64,000 bases of DNA from Pseudomonas profundi (GTDB lineage: Bacteria; Pseudomonadota; Gammaproteobacteria; Pseudomonadales; Pseudomonadaceae), in NCBI RefSeq assembly GCF_008638305.1, contig NZ_VTPZ01000003.1:62001-126000 (forward strand), written 5' to 3'. Under the pieces are notes generated by a model. It saw only the letters and a program-made list of their open reading frames with translations. It did not search any database and was not told the origin of the DNA. This document shows positions 25,740-35,085 of the stretch, one piece after another (within the stretch, counting starts at the first letter, position 1; each line of letters starts with the position of its first letter). Both the position numbers and the translations under genes were made by a program.

Positions 25740-27362
25740 TCAAAGGGACAGCCGTCTGGTCAACTCGCTCAGTTGGTTAGACATTTCGTGCAGACCTGCA
25801 CTCGCCTGGGCGGTGCGCTCGACGTCACGCTGGTTGCTCGCGGCAATTTCGCTTATCTCGGTGATATTGCGAGAAATATCCTCTGACACGCTGGTCTGCT
25901 CCTCGGCTGCGGTGGCGATCTGGCGATTCATATCGCGGATCGCTTCGACCGAAAGTGTTATTTCACGCAGGCGCTCGCCCATCATATTCACCTGGCGCAT
26001 TCCGGTTTCACTGCTTGACTGCCCCCCTTCTATGGCACGCGCGGCATGCTCCGCGCCGTCACGGACGTTATCGATAATCTGTTGGATCTCGGCGGTTGAC
26101 GCACTGGTGCGCTGGGCCAGGGTGCGTACCTCATCTGCCACAACAGCGAACCCACGCCCGGCCTCACCGGCTCGAGCCGCTTCGATTGCCGCGTTCAGCG
26201 CCAACAGATTGGTTTGCGCAGCGATGCCCTGAATGACCTCAAGTACCTTGCCGATACGCTGGCTATCCCCTTCGAGCTGTCCAATGATTTCGGCAGTACG
26301 GGAAATCTCACCGAGCATCGACTGCATGGCCGAAACGGTCTGGCTCATATCTTGCTCGCCCTGGCGAGTGTGATCGTCGGCCAGGTCAGCTGCACTGGCG
26401 GCGTCTGCGGCATGCCGGGCCACTTCGGCGGCGGTCGCCGACATTTCCTGCATGGCAGCGGCGACCTGATCAGTACGGGAGAACTGCTCCCTTGCACCAT
26501 CAGTCATACGTGTCGCCACCGTGTTGAGTTCGCCGCTGGCGTGGTCAAGCTCGCTGGTACTCTGTTCAAGCTTGCGAAACGTATCGGCAAGGAAATCACG
26601 AAGCTGGTTCGCCGCCCGCGCCAGCGTACCCAGCTCATCGTTGCGATCGGTTTTGTTCGGCAAACCGATACGGCCACTGGCAAGCTGCTCTATCTGGCTG
26701 ATCAAGCCCGTAATGGGTGCGACCAGACGCTGGTTCACCAGCCAGACGCTGAGCATGCAGATCAGCACGGTCGAGCCCAGCAACAGGCCAACGCCAATCC
26801 AGATGGCACGACTTGCCTGCTCTCCGATAATCCGGCCCTGCTCGAGGGCGTAGGACTCAATGGTATCGACCAGTGACGCCATCTGATCGCTGGTCGCACG
26901 ATCGATACCTCGCACATTCCGATCGCCGGCCAGCGGATCGAAACCGCCAGTCCTGTAAGCCTGCAGGCCGACACGGTATGCGTCGCGGAGCCGCTGATGC
27001 TCCGTGCGCAACTGTTCGACCTGCTGGCGAGCCTGGGGCTGGATATCCAGAGCCGCAATTTCCGTCAGCAATGCTTGAACCTGCTGCTCTTCCTTTTCAA
27101 ACTGGGCCCAATAGCGCTCCATGTCCTGACCGTTGCCGCCGCGCAGCAATACGTTCTTCCACTCCTGTACCTGCCCCTTGAAGGCCAGGTTCGCATCGTT
27201 GACCAGGCTTGACGCCTGCAGCGGCCCCTCGATGAGCGAGCGATAGCTGCTCATACCCTTCGATAGCGTATTCAGACTGGTTAATGCCACCAGAACCATC
27301 AGCGTCAGGCTGCCAACCAGCAGCACCAGGGTCTGGGTACGAAGTGAAGAGGATGTAGCCAT
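25740..27362 (-). CDS. Methyl-accepting chemotaxis protein
   Basis: A 540-residue transducer. Transmembrane segment 1 is [19 protein letters not shown] (residues ~12-30). The periplasmic part of ~155 residues looks helical (4HB type). TM2 is [24 protein letters not shown] near residue 185, followed by a HAMP domain ([21 protein letters not shown]). The signalling tip [41 protein letters not shown] lies near residue 380. There is no C-terminal pentapeptide for CheR tethering. It senses an unknown ligand and passes the signal to CheA/CheW. The upstream region of the RWVF gene copy A lies just downstream of its 3' end. Confidence 0.93.
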   Translation of the reverse strand: MATSSSLRTQTLVLLVGSLTLMVLVALTSLNTLSKGMSSYRSLIEGPLQASSLVNDANLAFKGQVQEWKNVLLRGGNGQDMERYWAQFEKEEQQVQALLTEIAALDIQPQARQQVEQLRTEHQRLRDAYRVGLQAYRTGGFDPLAGDRNVRGIDRATSDQMASLVDTIESYALEQGRIIGEQASRAIWIGVGLLLGSTVLICMLSVWLVNQRLVAPITGLISQIEQLASGRIGLPNKTDRNDELGTLARAANQLRDFLADTFRKLEQSTSELDHASGELNTVATRMTDGAREQFSRTDQVAAAMQEMSATAAEVARHAADAASAADLADDHTRQGEQDMSQTVSAMQSMLGEISRTAEIIGQLEGDSQRIGKVLEVIQGIAAQTNLLALNAAIEAARAGEAGRGFAVVADEVRTLAQRTSASTAEIQQIIDNVRDGAEHAARAIEGGQSSSETGMRQVNMMGERLREITLSVEAIRDMNRQIATAAEEQTSVSEDISRNITEISEIAASNQRDVERTAQASAGLHEMSNQLSELTRRLSL

Positions 27363-27528
27363 GATCAGGGAATTCTATTTCGTGGAGTGAAGTGTGTGTT
27401 TCGGCCGCAAAGCCCCGAACTTGAGCGATCGAGACTGCGAAAAATAAAGATGTGTAAAGCTCACCGGCCAGCTTACGAGACGCCGGCGGCCACACTATAC
27501 TGGCCGCACAACCACTGGAGCCCTCGCA

Positions 27529-28623
27529 ATGACCCTTATGACGTTCGGATACCTGATCGCCGGTTTGATCCTGCTTGTTGCAGGTGCAGAAATCCTGGTC
27601 AAGGGGGCAGCCAAACTCGCTGCTCAGTTCGGCATCCCTCCGTTGATTGTGGGCCTTACCGTGGTTGCCTTTGGCACCAGCGCGCCGGAAACCGCCGTCA
27701 GTGTACAGGCGGCACTGGATGGCAGCGGTGATCTGGCAATCGGTAACGTGGTCGGCAGCAACATCGCCAACGTGCTGTTCATTCTCGGCGTGACAGCCCT
27801 GATCGCCCCGCTGATAGTGTCGCGCCAGCTGATCCGGCTGGATGTACCGATCATGATCGGCGCCAGCCTGCTGGCTCTGGCGCTGGCGTGGGATGGCGCG
27901 CTGAGCAAACTCGACGGGGCAATACTGTTCGTCTGCATCTTGGCTTACACCGCGTTCCTGATCATCAGTAGCCGCCGCGACAAGCAGGACGCAGCGGATG
28001 ATGAGTTCGACAAGGAATATGGACTGCACGAGACGCCAAAGCCCTACGCCTGGCTGATCAACCTGGCACTGGTTGTGGTCGGCCTGGTATTGCTGGTGTC
28101 GGGCTCCAATTTTCTGGTGACCGGTGCGGTCAGCCTGGCACGGGCTCTGGGTTTGTCAGAGCTGGTCATCGGCCTGACGGTGGTGGCGATCGGCACCTCC
28201 TTGCCTGAGCTCGCCACCTCCGTGCTGGCAGTCATTCGAGGCGAGCGGGACATCGCGGTGGGCAATATTGTCGGCAGCAATATCTTCAACCTGCTCTGCG
28301 TCCTCGGGCTGGCGGCTCTGGTGTCGCCTGAGCCGATACTGGTTGCGGCCAACGCCTTGATATTCGACTTCCCGGTGATGATTGCGGTCGCTGTGGCGTG
28401 CCTGCCGATCTTTTTCTCCGGCTACCGCATCAACCGCTGGGAAGGTCTGTTGTTTCTCGCGTACTACGCTGCCTATACCTTCTACCTGGTGGTTTTTTCA
28501 GCCGGGCGCCCGGTAGCCGAGGTGTTTGGTGACGCCATGCTCGGCTACGTATTGCCATTGACTGCTATCACGCTGATCGTCGTCGGCGGCCGTGCGTGGC
28601 AGCAGCAGAAAACTGCTCGCTAG
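27529..28623 (+). CDS. Calcium/sodium antiporter, CaxA/YrbG type
   Basis: A 364-residue cation exchanger of the CaCA superfamily with ~10-11 membrane helices. The two alpha repeats are visible: VVAFGTSAPETAVSVQAALDG with VGSNIANVLFILG in the first half, and VVAIGTSLPELATSVLAVIRG with VGSNIFNLLCVLG in the second. A hydrophilic acidic loop between them (RRDKQDAADDEFDKEYGLHE) marks the half-way point. It likely exports Ca2+ against Na+ or H+ across the inner membrane. The gene overlaps the convergent PhoD-like gene by 4 bp at its stop codon (shared CTAG). Confidence 0.92.
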   Translation: MTLMTFGYLIAGLILLVAGAEILVKGAAKLAAQFGIPPLIVGLTVVAFGTSAPETAVSVQAALDGSGDLAIGNVVGSNIANVLFILGVTALIAPLIVSRQLIRLDVPIMIGASLLALALAWDGALSKLDGAILFVCILAYTAFLIISSRRDKQDAADDEFDKEYGLHETPKPYAWLINLALVVVGLVLLVSGSNFLVTGAVSLARALGLSELVIGLTVVAIGTSLPELATSVLAVIRGERDIAVGNIVGSNIFNLLCVLGLAALVSPEPILVAANALIFDFPVMIAVAVACLPIFFSGYRINRWEGLLFLAYYAAYTFYLVVFSAGRPVAEVFGDAMLGYVLPLTAITLIVVGGRAWQQQKTAR

Positions 28624-30545
28624 GGCTGGCTGGCGGGGGGAAACAACACCTCGGGACCACGCGCATCAAGCTGGCGAATCTCTGCCGGGCGGCCCTGTGC
28701 GTCCAGCCTCACCAGGCCGACGCCCGTACCGTTCCAGAGGCGCTCGCCGGCCCTGGCGCCTTCGGGATCCCGGGGCGTAATGCGCATGCGGCGGCGTTTG
28801 GTCAGCCAGTTCAGCGGCGACCAGGGTGCATAGAGCCAGCGGTTGAGTCGATCCAGCCAGTCGAGCAGCGTATCCGGGAAGGCATTTTTCAATCCGCTGC
28901 TGGTGATCTGCCAGATACGCGGGCCCTGTCGGCGGTGACGGATACGGATGTCATACACGTAGGAATAGTGGACGTCCCCGGACAACACCACGTAGTTACC
29001 CGGGGTGCGTGAATGGCGAAAGATGTTCAGCATCACCTGCGCCGCGCCCCGATGCGCCATCCAGTTTTCCGCATCCACCAGTAGCGGTTTGCCGGCCAGG
29101 GTAAACAGCTTCTGGATGATCTCGATCAGCTTTACCCCGAACATCGGCGCCGGCGAGACCACTACCACGCTCGGTTTATCCAGCAAGGCTTGCTGCATTT
29201 CGGTCAATGCTTCCCAGTCCATCAGTCCGGAGGGCCGACCCGGGCTGCGCTCACTGCGCCAGCGCCGGGTCCGCGTATCCAGCACCAGTAGATGCGGCGT
29301 GCCTGGCACCTCGTATTCCCAGCCCTGGTATCTCAATAGCCAGTCAATGCAGGCGTCCTGCTCCTGCGAATCCAGCTGTCCTTCACTGCCAAGCTTGTTC
29401 AGGAATGTGTCGGCCCGGTCAATCGCATCGGCTACCTTGTCAGGCGCGTTACCCCATGCCTGACATAACAGATAAGCCAGCAGGGCGTTGCCGATGATGC
29501 GCTTTGACAGGGGATGACCATAGGCGGTGCTTTCCCACTCGGCGGAGAGGTTCCAGTCATCGGTCACATCGTGGTCATCGAAGATCATCAGCGAAGGCTG
29601 ATGCGCCAACAACCGGGCCACGCTGGGTAACCCGGCGGTGAATCGCTGCAGAATCTCACGTTCCTGCGCAAAGGTTTTCCGGTGCTCGGCAGATAACCGA
29701 GGCTCGACTACATCCACCAAATGCCACGGCTCGGGCGACCAGACCAGAAGATACATGGCCATGGTCTCGGCAAAGGTAATCAGATGATTATGTGCGTGCG
29801 CCGAGGTAAAGATCGGCTTTCTGGCTCCGCCGAAGAAGCGACGCCGCACCGCCGCGCTCGACGCCACGTCAGGCAGCAGTTCTTCGCGCTGATAATAGCC
29901 CTGCCCGGCGGCATAGAGCGCCTGACTGTCGGGCACCGTGGCGCCTTCAAGCGCTTCATCGAACAGTCCGAGACGCGAGATCAGTTGATGGATTGCCACC
30001 AGCATCGGACCGGCAACATCGTCGGCATACACCTGGTCACCGGTCATGATCAGCCAGGCGGGCCGCTGCTCTGGTTGGTCCAGCCGTTCTGCCAACCATG
30101 CATCGGCACGCACCAGTCCATCCAGGCCGTCAAAGTGTGGCTTGCGGCAGGAGCCGTGCAGGAGATTGCGATTGTGGGACGCAATAACGAACGCAGGCCG
30201 CTCACGCCCGGAATGGCAAAGGTAAGGCAGGGCCGTAGATAAACGCAGCGGCGCGCCGCCTGCCTCCCACAACAGGTCGTATTCAATGTCCGTATCGGCT
30301 GGCAATGGCGGCACCATCGCCACGTCCAGCATATGAATCCAGGCGTGGCGGCCGATCGGGATCCTGCGACACCTGTGTCCGTCGAGCGTGACAGATCGCT
30401 CCGCAGCCAATGCCGGTTGCAGGACCAATTCAAAATCGAGCGGCCGCGTGGCCACCAACCATATCAGCAGCCGCTCTGGAGCGAGCCGGCGCAATAGGGG
30501 GCCGGTGAGAAAGGTGGGCAAAGCGACGTTCGCAGGTTCGGGCAT
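28620..30545 (-). CDS. PhoD-like metallophosphatase family protein
   Basis: A 641-residue protein of the alkaline phosphatase D-like metallophosphatase group. Metal-binding motifs are MTGDQVYADDVAGP near residue 167, MIFDDHDVTDDWN near residue 322, and VVLSGDVHYSYVYDIR near residue 520. A beta-rich N-terminal domain of about 130 residues precedes them. There is no signal peptide, so unlike classical Tat-exported PhoD it should be cytoplasmic or peripheral. It hydrolyses phosphate esters or diesters, substrate unknown. No Pho box was seen upstream, so it may not belong to the phosphate-starvation response. Confidence 0.82.
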   Translation of the reverse strand: MPEPANVALPTFLTGPLLRRLAPERLLIWLVATRPLDFELVLQPALAAERSVTLDGHRCRRIPIGRHAWIHMLDVAMVPPLPADTDIEYDLLWEAGGAPLRLSTALPYLCHSGRERPAFVIASHNRNLLHGSCRKPHFDGLDGLVRADAWLAERLDQPEQRPAWLIMTGDQVYADDVAGPMLVAIHQLISRLGLFDEALEGATVPDSQALYAAGQGYYQREELLPDVASSAAVRRRFFGGARKPIFTSAHAHNHLITFAETMAMYLLVWSPEPWHLVDVVEPRLSAEHRKTFAQEREILQRFTAGLPSVARLLAHQPSLMIFDDHDVTDDWNLSAEWESTAYGHPLSKRIIGNALLAYLLCQAWGNAPDKVADAIDRADTFLNKLGSEGQLDSQEQDACIDWLLRYQGWEYEVPGTPHLLVLDTRTRRWRSERSPGRPSGLMDWEALTEMQQALLDKPSVVVVSPAPMFGVKLIEIIQKLFTLAGKPLLVDAENWMAHRGAAQVMLNIFRHSRTPGNYVVLSGDVHYSYVYDIRIRHRRQGPRIWQITSSGLKNAFPDTLLDWLDRLNRWLYAPWSPLNWLTKRRRMRITPRDPEGARAGERLWNGTGVGLVRLDAQGRPAEIRQLDARGPEVLFPPASQP

Positions 30546-30644
30546 GCAGCCTATGATTCAGCGCAGCCGAGGGAGTTCCGGACATGCCTGCCGACAAGGC
30601 GCGCTAGGCAGTTCAGGCAGGCAGCGCGCTGCCTGAACCGGACC

Positions 30645-30866
30645 TCAAGCTGGCTTGGCCGATTCGTCCACCGTGGCGGGATACCCGGCGTCCTTGAGGG
30701 CTGCAGTCAGCGCTAACGAGTCCGCGCTGCCTTCGACGGTCGCCCGCCCTGCGTCAAGATCCACTGCCACATCGTTCACGCCAGGCACCTCGTTCAGCGC
30801 TTTGGTGACATGTTTGACGCACGAACCACAGTTCATACCTTCGACTTGTAGAAAAACGGTGCTCAT
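30645..30866 (-). CDS. Heavy-metal-binding CopZ-type copper chaperone
   Basis: A 73-residue HMA domain, the full length of CopZ proteins. The metal site is EGMNCGSCVKHVTKAL near residue 10, with the two Cys of the CxxC motif. The rest follows the beta-alpha-beta-beta-alpha-beta pattern (VDLDAGRATVEGS..., LKDAGYPATV). It carries Cu(I) in the cytoplasm to an efflux ATPase such as CopA, which is not in the window. The start at 30866 gives the usual N-terminus (MSTVFLQVEGM); an upstream in-frame ATG at 30884 is less likely, because GAGGAGCAAGCT sits right before 30866. A CueR-type operator lies 49 bp upstream. Confidence 0.9.
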   Translation of the reverse strand: MSTVFLQVEGMNCGSCVKHVTKALNEVPGVNDVAVDLDAGRATVEGSADSLALTAALKDAGYPATVDESAKPA

Positions 30867-30914
30867 AGCTTGCTCCTCAATCACGCCGGCAATCGACAGG
30901 CTTCAATCCTCCTC

Positions 30915-30937
30915 CTTGACACCATGTCATGGTCAAG
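30915..30937 (-). promoter_or_regulatory. CueR/MerR-type operator upstream of copZ-like gene
   Basis: A 23-bp dyad with CTTGAC at 30915-30920 and GTCAAG at 30932-30937, and an inner ACCATG-T-CATGGT. This is the form of MerR-family copper operators (CueR), 49 bp before the copZ-like start. It suggests copper induction. No cueR gene is adjacent. Confidence 0.65.
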
Positions 30938-30959
30938 CCCCGCACGAAGCGACGACGCC

Positions 30960-31499
30960 CTAACCTCCCAGGGCAGACACAAGCGCCTTGTTGAACGCGT
31001 CCAGATCGTCGGGTTTGCGGCTACTGATCAGCTTGCCGTCTACAACCACTTCCTTATCGACCCAGTCGGCGCCAGCGTTGCGCAGATCGTCAGCCAGCGA
31101 TGGCCAGCTGGTCATGGTCTTGCCGCGTACCAGGTCGGTCGAAGCGAGAATCCAACCGCCGTGGCAGATCACCGCGATGACCTTGTCGGCGCCGGCTGCT
31201 CCGCTAACCAGAAGTTTGGCCGATTCTTCCAGGCGAATATTGTCGCCATTGACCACACCGCCGGGTAGCACGATGGCGTCATAGTCTTCAATCTTCGCCG
31301 CATCGAAGGTCTTGTCCACATCGAAGTCATCCGCGGGATCCGTGTGATTCCAGCCTTTCACCTTGCCGCTCGTGTTCGACAGAATCTCGGTTGTCGCGCC
31401 GGCGTCTTCCAGCGCTTGTTTGGGGCCAGTCAGCTCAACCTGCTCGAAGCCGTCGGTGACCAACAGGGCGACGCGTTTGCCGTTCAGGGAATTGCTCAT
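30960..31499 (-). CDS. DJ-1/PfpI family protein (type 1 glutamine amidotransferase fold)
   Basis: A 179-residue protein of the PfpI/YhbO group. The start NGKRVALLVTDGFEQVELTGPKQAL includes the Glu of the catalytic elbow, and VIAVICHGGWIL near residue 108 holds the nucleophile Cys next to His. The family includes proteases, deglycases and general-stress proteins of the cytoplasm; YhbO protects against oxidative and heat stress in E. coli. I infer a stress role here. It lies 93 bp upstream of the copZ-like gene in the same direction, but with the copper operator in between. Confidence 0.9.
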   Translation of the reverse strand: MSNSLNGKRVALLVTDGFEQVELTGPKQALEDAGATTEILSNTSGKVKGWNHTDPADDFDVDKTFDAAKIEDYDAIVLPGGVVNGDNIRLEESAKLLVSGAAGADKVIAVICHGGWILASTDLVRGKTMTSWPSLADDLRNAGADWVDKEVVVDGKLISSRKPDDLDAFNKALVSALGG

Positions 31500-31632
31500 T
31501 GCAGTCTCCAGTTATGAAACAGTGTTCCTGTTACGACAGGGACCACAATGAAAGTTCATGCCGCCCATCCCGCCGGGACCCACAGCGCTCATAGCGGGTC
31601 TTATTGGTTACAGGCAACCATTGGGGTGGCAT

Positions 31633-32292
31633 ATGCAATCATCCGGAATCGAAAACATCGCTGAACGGGACATACCGCCGGCGCCATGGCAGCTACAGGG
31701 TTCGGCCTGTGTTTCGCTGTGGCGGCTGCCAACCGAGGCGTTGCCGGACTCGGCGCCAGGCATTCGCTTTGTCGACGTGGCGGGCCACACGCTGGTCGCA
31801 ACCCTGTGGGCCCGTTACGCGCCTGGCGGTACGCTGAGCTACGACGAGCTGGCGGTTGCGGTAATGGCGCGCGGCGCGGGCCTGTTCAACCCGGCCTGCA
31901 GCATCATCAATATATGGGTCAGCGATCCGCTTGCAGCCGCAGGCGGCACACGCCTCTGGGCCATACCCAAGGAGTTAGCGAATTTCGCGGGCGAACTCTC
32001 TGCGCTCGGCCGGGGCGCGGCAGTGCGGGCTACAGACCAGCAAGGCAATACGCTCGCCTCGCTGCAGTTTGAATCGCGCTTTGATATTCCCGGTACGCTG
32101 CCGCTGCAGGGTTTTATCATTCAAAGCGGCGCAGGCGGACCGATCCGGACCCGATGCGCTGTCAAAGGCAAGGCACGTTCAGGCCGTGCACTGTGGGACT
32201 TTCCTGCATCCGGACCCCTGGCATTCCTGCATGGCCGAACCCCATTTGTCAGCCTGCGAATGGATTCGCTTCAGGGGCGTTTCGGGTTATAG
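31633..32292 (+). CDS. Acetoacetate decarboxylase-like protein
   Basis: A 219-residue protein with an ADC-like fold. The family N-terminus PPAPWQLQGSACVSLWRLP is clear, and RLWAIPKELANF in the middle carries a Lys equivalent in position to the Schiff-base Lys of acetoacetate decarboxylase (F/YPKK motif). Whether it decarboxylates is unknown; many ADC-like proteins act on other substrates. I take the ATG at 31633, which has TTGGGGTGG just upstream; an earlier in-frame ATG at 31558 would add 25 residues that do not resemble the family. Its 3' end overlaps the convergent oxidoreductase gene by 22 bp. Confidence 0.78.
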   Translation: MQSSGIENIAERDIPPAPWQLQGSACVSLWRLPTEALPDSAPGIRFVDVAGHTLVATLWARYAPGGTLSYDELAVAVMARGAGLFNPACSIINIWVSDPLAAAGGTRLWAIPKELANFAGELSALGRGAAVRATDQQGNTLASLQFESRFDIPGTLPLQGFIIQSGAGGPIRTRCAVKGKARSGRALWDFPASGPLAFLHGRTPFVSLRMDSLQGRFGL

Positions 32293-33722
32293 CCGCCCTG
32301 CACCCGCTGGCGGTCGCCGCTGTCCCGGCGCAGCAGGCGCCCTATCCCGCCCGGAACCGGTAAAGGCTTGGCCAGCGCAGCACCCACGCCGCGCTCGGCA
32401 AGCACGGCTTCGGCGGCCATGGCCCCGGCGCGGACTGCACTTTCCATGCAGAACGGCAATCCGGTATCGACCCAGTCTCCGGCGAGAAACAGACCGCGCT
32501 CCACACGCGTGGCGGGACGCAATTCCTCGATCCCAGGCAGCGCACAGGGAATCGACATTGGAATTCGGTGTACCGCCTGCGCGATCAGCCGAGCCTGCTT
32601 GACCTGCGGCGCGAAGTCGGCGATTTCCTCGATGGTGGCGCTGATGATCTCCGCGTCGGACAGATGCGCTACCCGATCACTGTAAATGATGTTGGTGGCG
32701 ATCATTGAGCAAGGGCCGGTGCTACTGGTGCGTACATTCGACAAGTCGTAAAAGTCGGTATTGAGCTCGTCTGGCGACCAGGGCCGCGCCCAGAAGGGCG
32801 TTTCAGTGATTTTGCGATCAAACCATAGATAGCAGCTGATATAAGGGCTGGGCCGAAAGCGCCGCGATACTGAAACCAGCGGATGGGTATCAGGGAGCAG
32901 TGCAGCGATCGCCGTGGGCGGCACGGCCAGCACGATGTTCGGTGCATCGATCTGGCTTCCGTCTGCCAGCGCAACCCCCACCGGATGGCCGCTGCGATAA
33001 ACCACCGAATCGGCGGGATTATTCAGCCTGACTTCGCCGCCGCGCTTTTCGATATACCGAATGGCAGGCCAGGCGTAGAGATCATTCAGGCCTGTCTGCG
33101 AGATGCCAAAAGCCACGTCGTTGTGGCCCAGCGCCTGAGCAATTATTCGCATCAGCGCCGCCGCCGAACAGTCTTCTATCGGCACATTGAGAAAAGCGAT
33201 TGCCGCCGAGGCCCAGAACCAGTCGATAAATTCGGGGCTCACGCCCATCTCTTCCAGGTAATCGCGTCCGGTACGCTGGTCCAGCGCCAGCAGATCATCA
33301 CCGGTACTGCGCAGCACCTGCCAGCCGACCCGGCTATTAGTCAGCAAGCGGCGCAAGGGTACGCTCGGCAACACACGCGCGAGATTACGCACCCAGTGCA
33401 AGGGTGCCGGCAAACCGCCGACCTTGAAGTGAATGGGCCGATGTTTGTCGACCACGGTGAGCAGTTCGTCGGTCTGCCAGTAGATATGGTCGGCGGTGCC
33501 CAGGCGTTCCAGCCAGGCCAGCATATTGCTGTATTTGTTCAGCAGGACATGCGGGCCGATATCCACAACGTCGCCGGTCTCCGGATCGGTCCAGCTGCGG
33601 GCCCTGCCGCCGGGAATGTCATCCGCTTCGAGCACAAGCACGCGCAGCCCGTTGTCAGCCAGCAAGGTTGCACAGGCCAGCCCAGCCACGCCGGCCCCTA
33701 TGATGAGCACATCAGGCCGCAT
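32271..33722 (-). CDS. FAD-dependent amine-oxidase/phytoene-desaturase-like oxidoreductase
   Basis: A 483-residue flavoprotein. The N-terminal dinucleotide fold is VLIIGAGVAGLACATLLADNG, followed by VLVLEADDIPGGRARSW, the FAD motif of the amine oxidase/desaturase group. The C-terminal FAD motif is RGLFLAGDWVDTGLPFCMESAVRAGAMAAEAVL near residue 425. The pattern is close to HpnE and carotenoid desaturases (squalene- or phytoene-related), but no hopanoid or carotenoid gene is near, so the substrate is open. The ATG at 33722 puts the fold at residue 3; the frame is open 24 bases more upstream. It overlaps the ADC-like gene tail to tail. Confidence 0.8.
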   Translation of the reverse strand: MRPDVLIIGAGVAGLACATLLADNGLRVLVLEADDIPGGRARSWTDPETGDVVDIGPHVLLNKYSNMLAWLERLGTADHIYWQTDELLTVVDKHRPIHFKVGGLPAPLHWVRNLARVLPSVPLRRLLTNSRVGWQVLRSTGDDLLALDQRTGRDYLEEMGVSPEFIDWFWASAAIAFLNVPIEDCSAAALMRIIAQALGHNDVAFGISQTGLNDLYAWPAIRYIEKRGGEVRLNNPADSVVYRSGHPVGVALADGSQIDAPNIVLAVPPTAIAALLPDTHPLVSVSRRFRPSPYISCYLWFDRKITETPFWARPWSPDELNTDFYDLSNVRTSSTGPCSMIATNIIYSDRVAHLSDAEIISATIEEIADFAPQVKQARLIAQAVHRIPMSIPCALPGIEELRPATRVERGLFLAGDWVDTGLPFCMESAVRAGAMAAEAVLAERGVGAALAKPLPVPGGIGRLLRRDSGDRQRVQGGYNPKRP

Positions 33723-33782
33723 ACATCGACCGGTCAAAAATCCCAACGTCGTTCACAACCCGCCCCGTTTCTGCTGGTTTAC

Positions 33783-34346
33783 CTAGCCGTGGCTCTTGCC
33801 CTCATCGACGGCTTTCTGAAGGTCCTCATCGGACAGCAGCCGCACATCGGGGTCGGCTGCACTCGCATCGCCTGGCGAAAAGTGGAGTTTTTCCATATAA
33901 GGCGTCGGTTGCTTGCGTCGGTAGTTAAGAAACTCTTCGGCATAGTACGACCGCGCCTCATCGACGTTTTTCGCGCCGGTCACGATGTCATGCATCAGGT
34001 TGAGCGCGAGCATATTGGCCTGCTCGTCATGGCAGCGAGCCGACACCTCGCCCGAGGTCCGCTCGATTTTGATGCTTCCATCGAACGCAGCAAGATCGCT
34101 GAACTTGTCGACCGGGACGCGATAGTCGATGAATGTCGCGACCGAATCGATGTGCTCAGTCGGGAAGTTGTGCTTGAAATAGGCCTTGGTGGCGACAATA
34201 CGTTTCCAGGGTTCGCGCTGGTGCCATACAAATTGCGAATCGGTGACCTCATCGGGCTCACCATGCTGATCGATTACCAGCTGGGCGGCTTCACGTGATT
34301 GTTCGGGCCAGCTTTGAATGGTTTGGCTTGCGGATGTTGTGGACAT
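33783..34346 (-). CDS. Conserved protein of unknown function
   Basis: A 187-residue soluble protein with no motif I recognise. It begins MSTTSASQTIQSWPEQSREAA, has no signal peptide, and has a conserved-looking middle (WHQREPWKRIVATKAYFKHNFPTEHID). It is rich in charged residues and looks like a cytoplasmic enzyme-sized domain or a stress protein. GGAGATTTTGGC precedes the ATG. The upstream membrane-protein gene ends 49 bp before it on the same strand, so the two may form an operon. Function left open. Confidence 0.7.
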   Translation of the reverse strand: MSTTSASQTIQSWPEQSREAAQLVIDQHGEPDEVTDSQFVWHQREPWKRIVATKAYFKHNFPTEHIDSVATFIDYRVPVDKFSDLAAFDGSIKIERTSGEVSARCHDEQANMLALNLMHDIVTGAKNVDEARSYYAEEFLNYRRKQPTPYMEKLHFSPGDASAADPDVRLLSDEDLQKAVDEGKSHG

Positions 34347-34395
34347 GCCAAAATCTCCGTTCGTTTGCGGTTGTTGTCATCTCGCGTTGCTTCGC

Positions 34396-34911
34396 TCACC
34401 TCAGCAGCTTTCTGGCTTGCCTTACACCGATGTCCAATACCACGCCATACACCAGGTGTGCGAGAAAGCCACGGGCATGGGCTTGCCAGGGATACGCCTG
34501 CGGCTTGCCTGACAATCCTGATAGGGCGTTCAACCCTTCGTCATGCATAAGAAACATCCCGAGCCCGAACAGGGTTCCCTTTCCGGCGCTCAAGGCAGGG
34601 ACGCTCTCGTATAGCGCTCCATAGACCGCAGCGGGCGCCATACCAAATACATAATGAGCGGATATTCCGGCGGGATGCGGCTGGGTGATTTCCTTTCCGA
34701 CAGCGCCTGCGACCTTGCTTGCCAGAACGTGGCCAGGGTCCATGCCGCCGGGACGCGCCGCGATTGTGCGCTGTCTGGCCTGTTCAGATTCACGGTTGTA
34801 TGCAAACCAGTCGACCCGATCCATCACCCAGACAGCCAATGCCCCAGCGGCAGCTCCGGCTACCGCACCAGCCAAGGCATTGGTCGACCTACTTTGATTA
34901 CGAAAGGACAT
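34396..34911 (-). CDS. YagU-like (DUF1440) inner-membrane protein
   Basis: A 171-residue membrane protein. It has a Gly/Ala-rich N-terminal helix (ALAGAVAGAAAGALAVWVMDRVDWF), a hydrophilic stretch up to about residue 85, then hydrophobic segments AHYVFGMAPAAVYGALYE and KGTLFGLGMFLMHDEGLNALSG, and a last one near FLAHLVYGVVLDIG. This plan fits the YagU/DUF1440 family, linked to acid survival in E. coli; the match is by pattern only. GGAGGATTC precedes the ATG. The unknown protein gene follows on the same strand. Confidence 0.65.
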   Translation of the reverse strand: MSFRNQSRSTNALAGAVAGAAAGALAVWVMDRVDWFAYNRESEQARQRTIAARPGGMDPGHVLASKVAGAVGKEITQPHPAGISAHYVFGMAPAAVYGALYESVPALSAGKGTLFGLGMFLMHDEGLNALSGLSGKPQAYPWQAHARGFLAHLVYGVVLDIGVRQARKLLR

Positions 34912-35085
34912 GAATCCTCCGTTAAGCGTTAGGAACTCTAAGGGATATGACCTTCAAATTGAGAGCAGCTCTGGACAGGGGAGTTCACCCAGGGCGTAGA
35001 TAATGCCTACCTTCCATCGCGATCTAGGGTCTGGGAAGCAAACGGCGGCTTGAGCACACCGTCTGCCTGATACGCGTTGGTGGCG

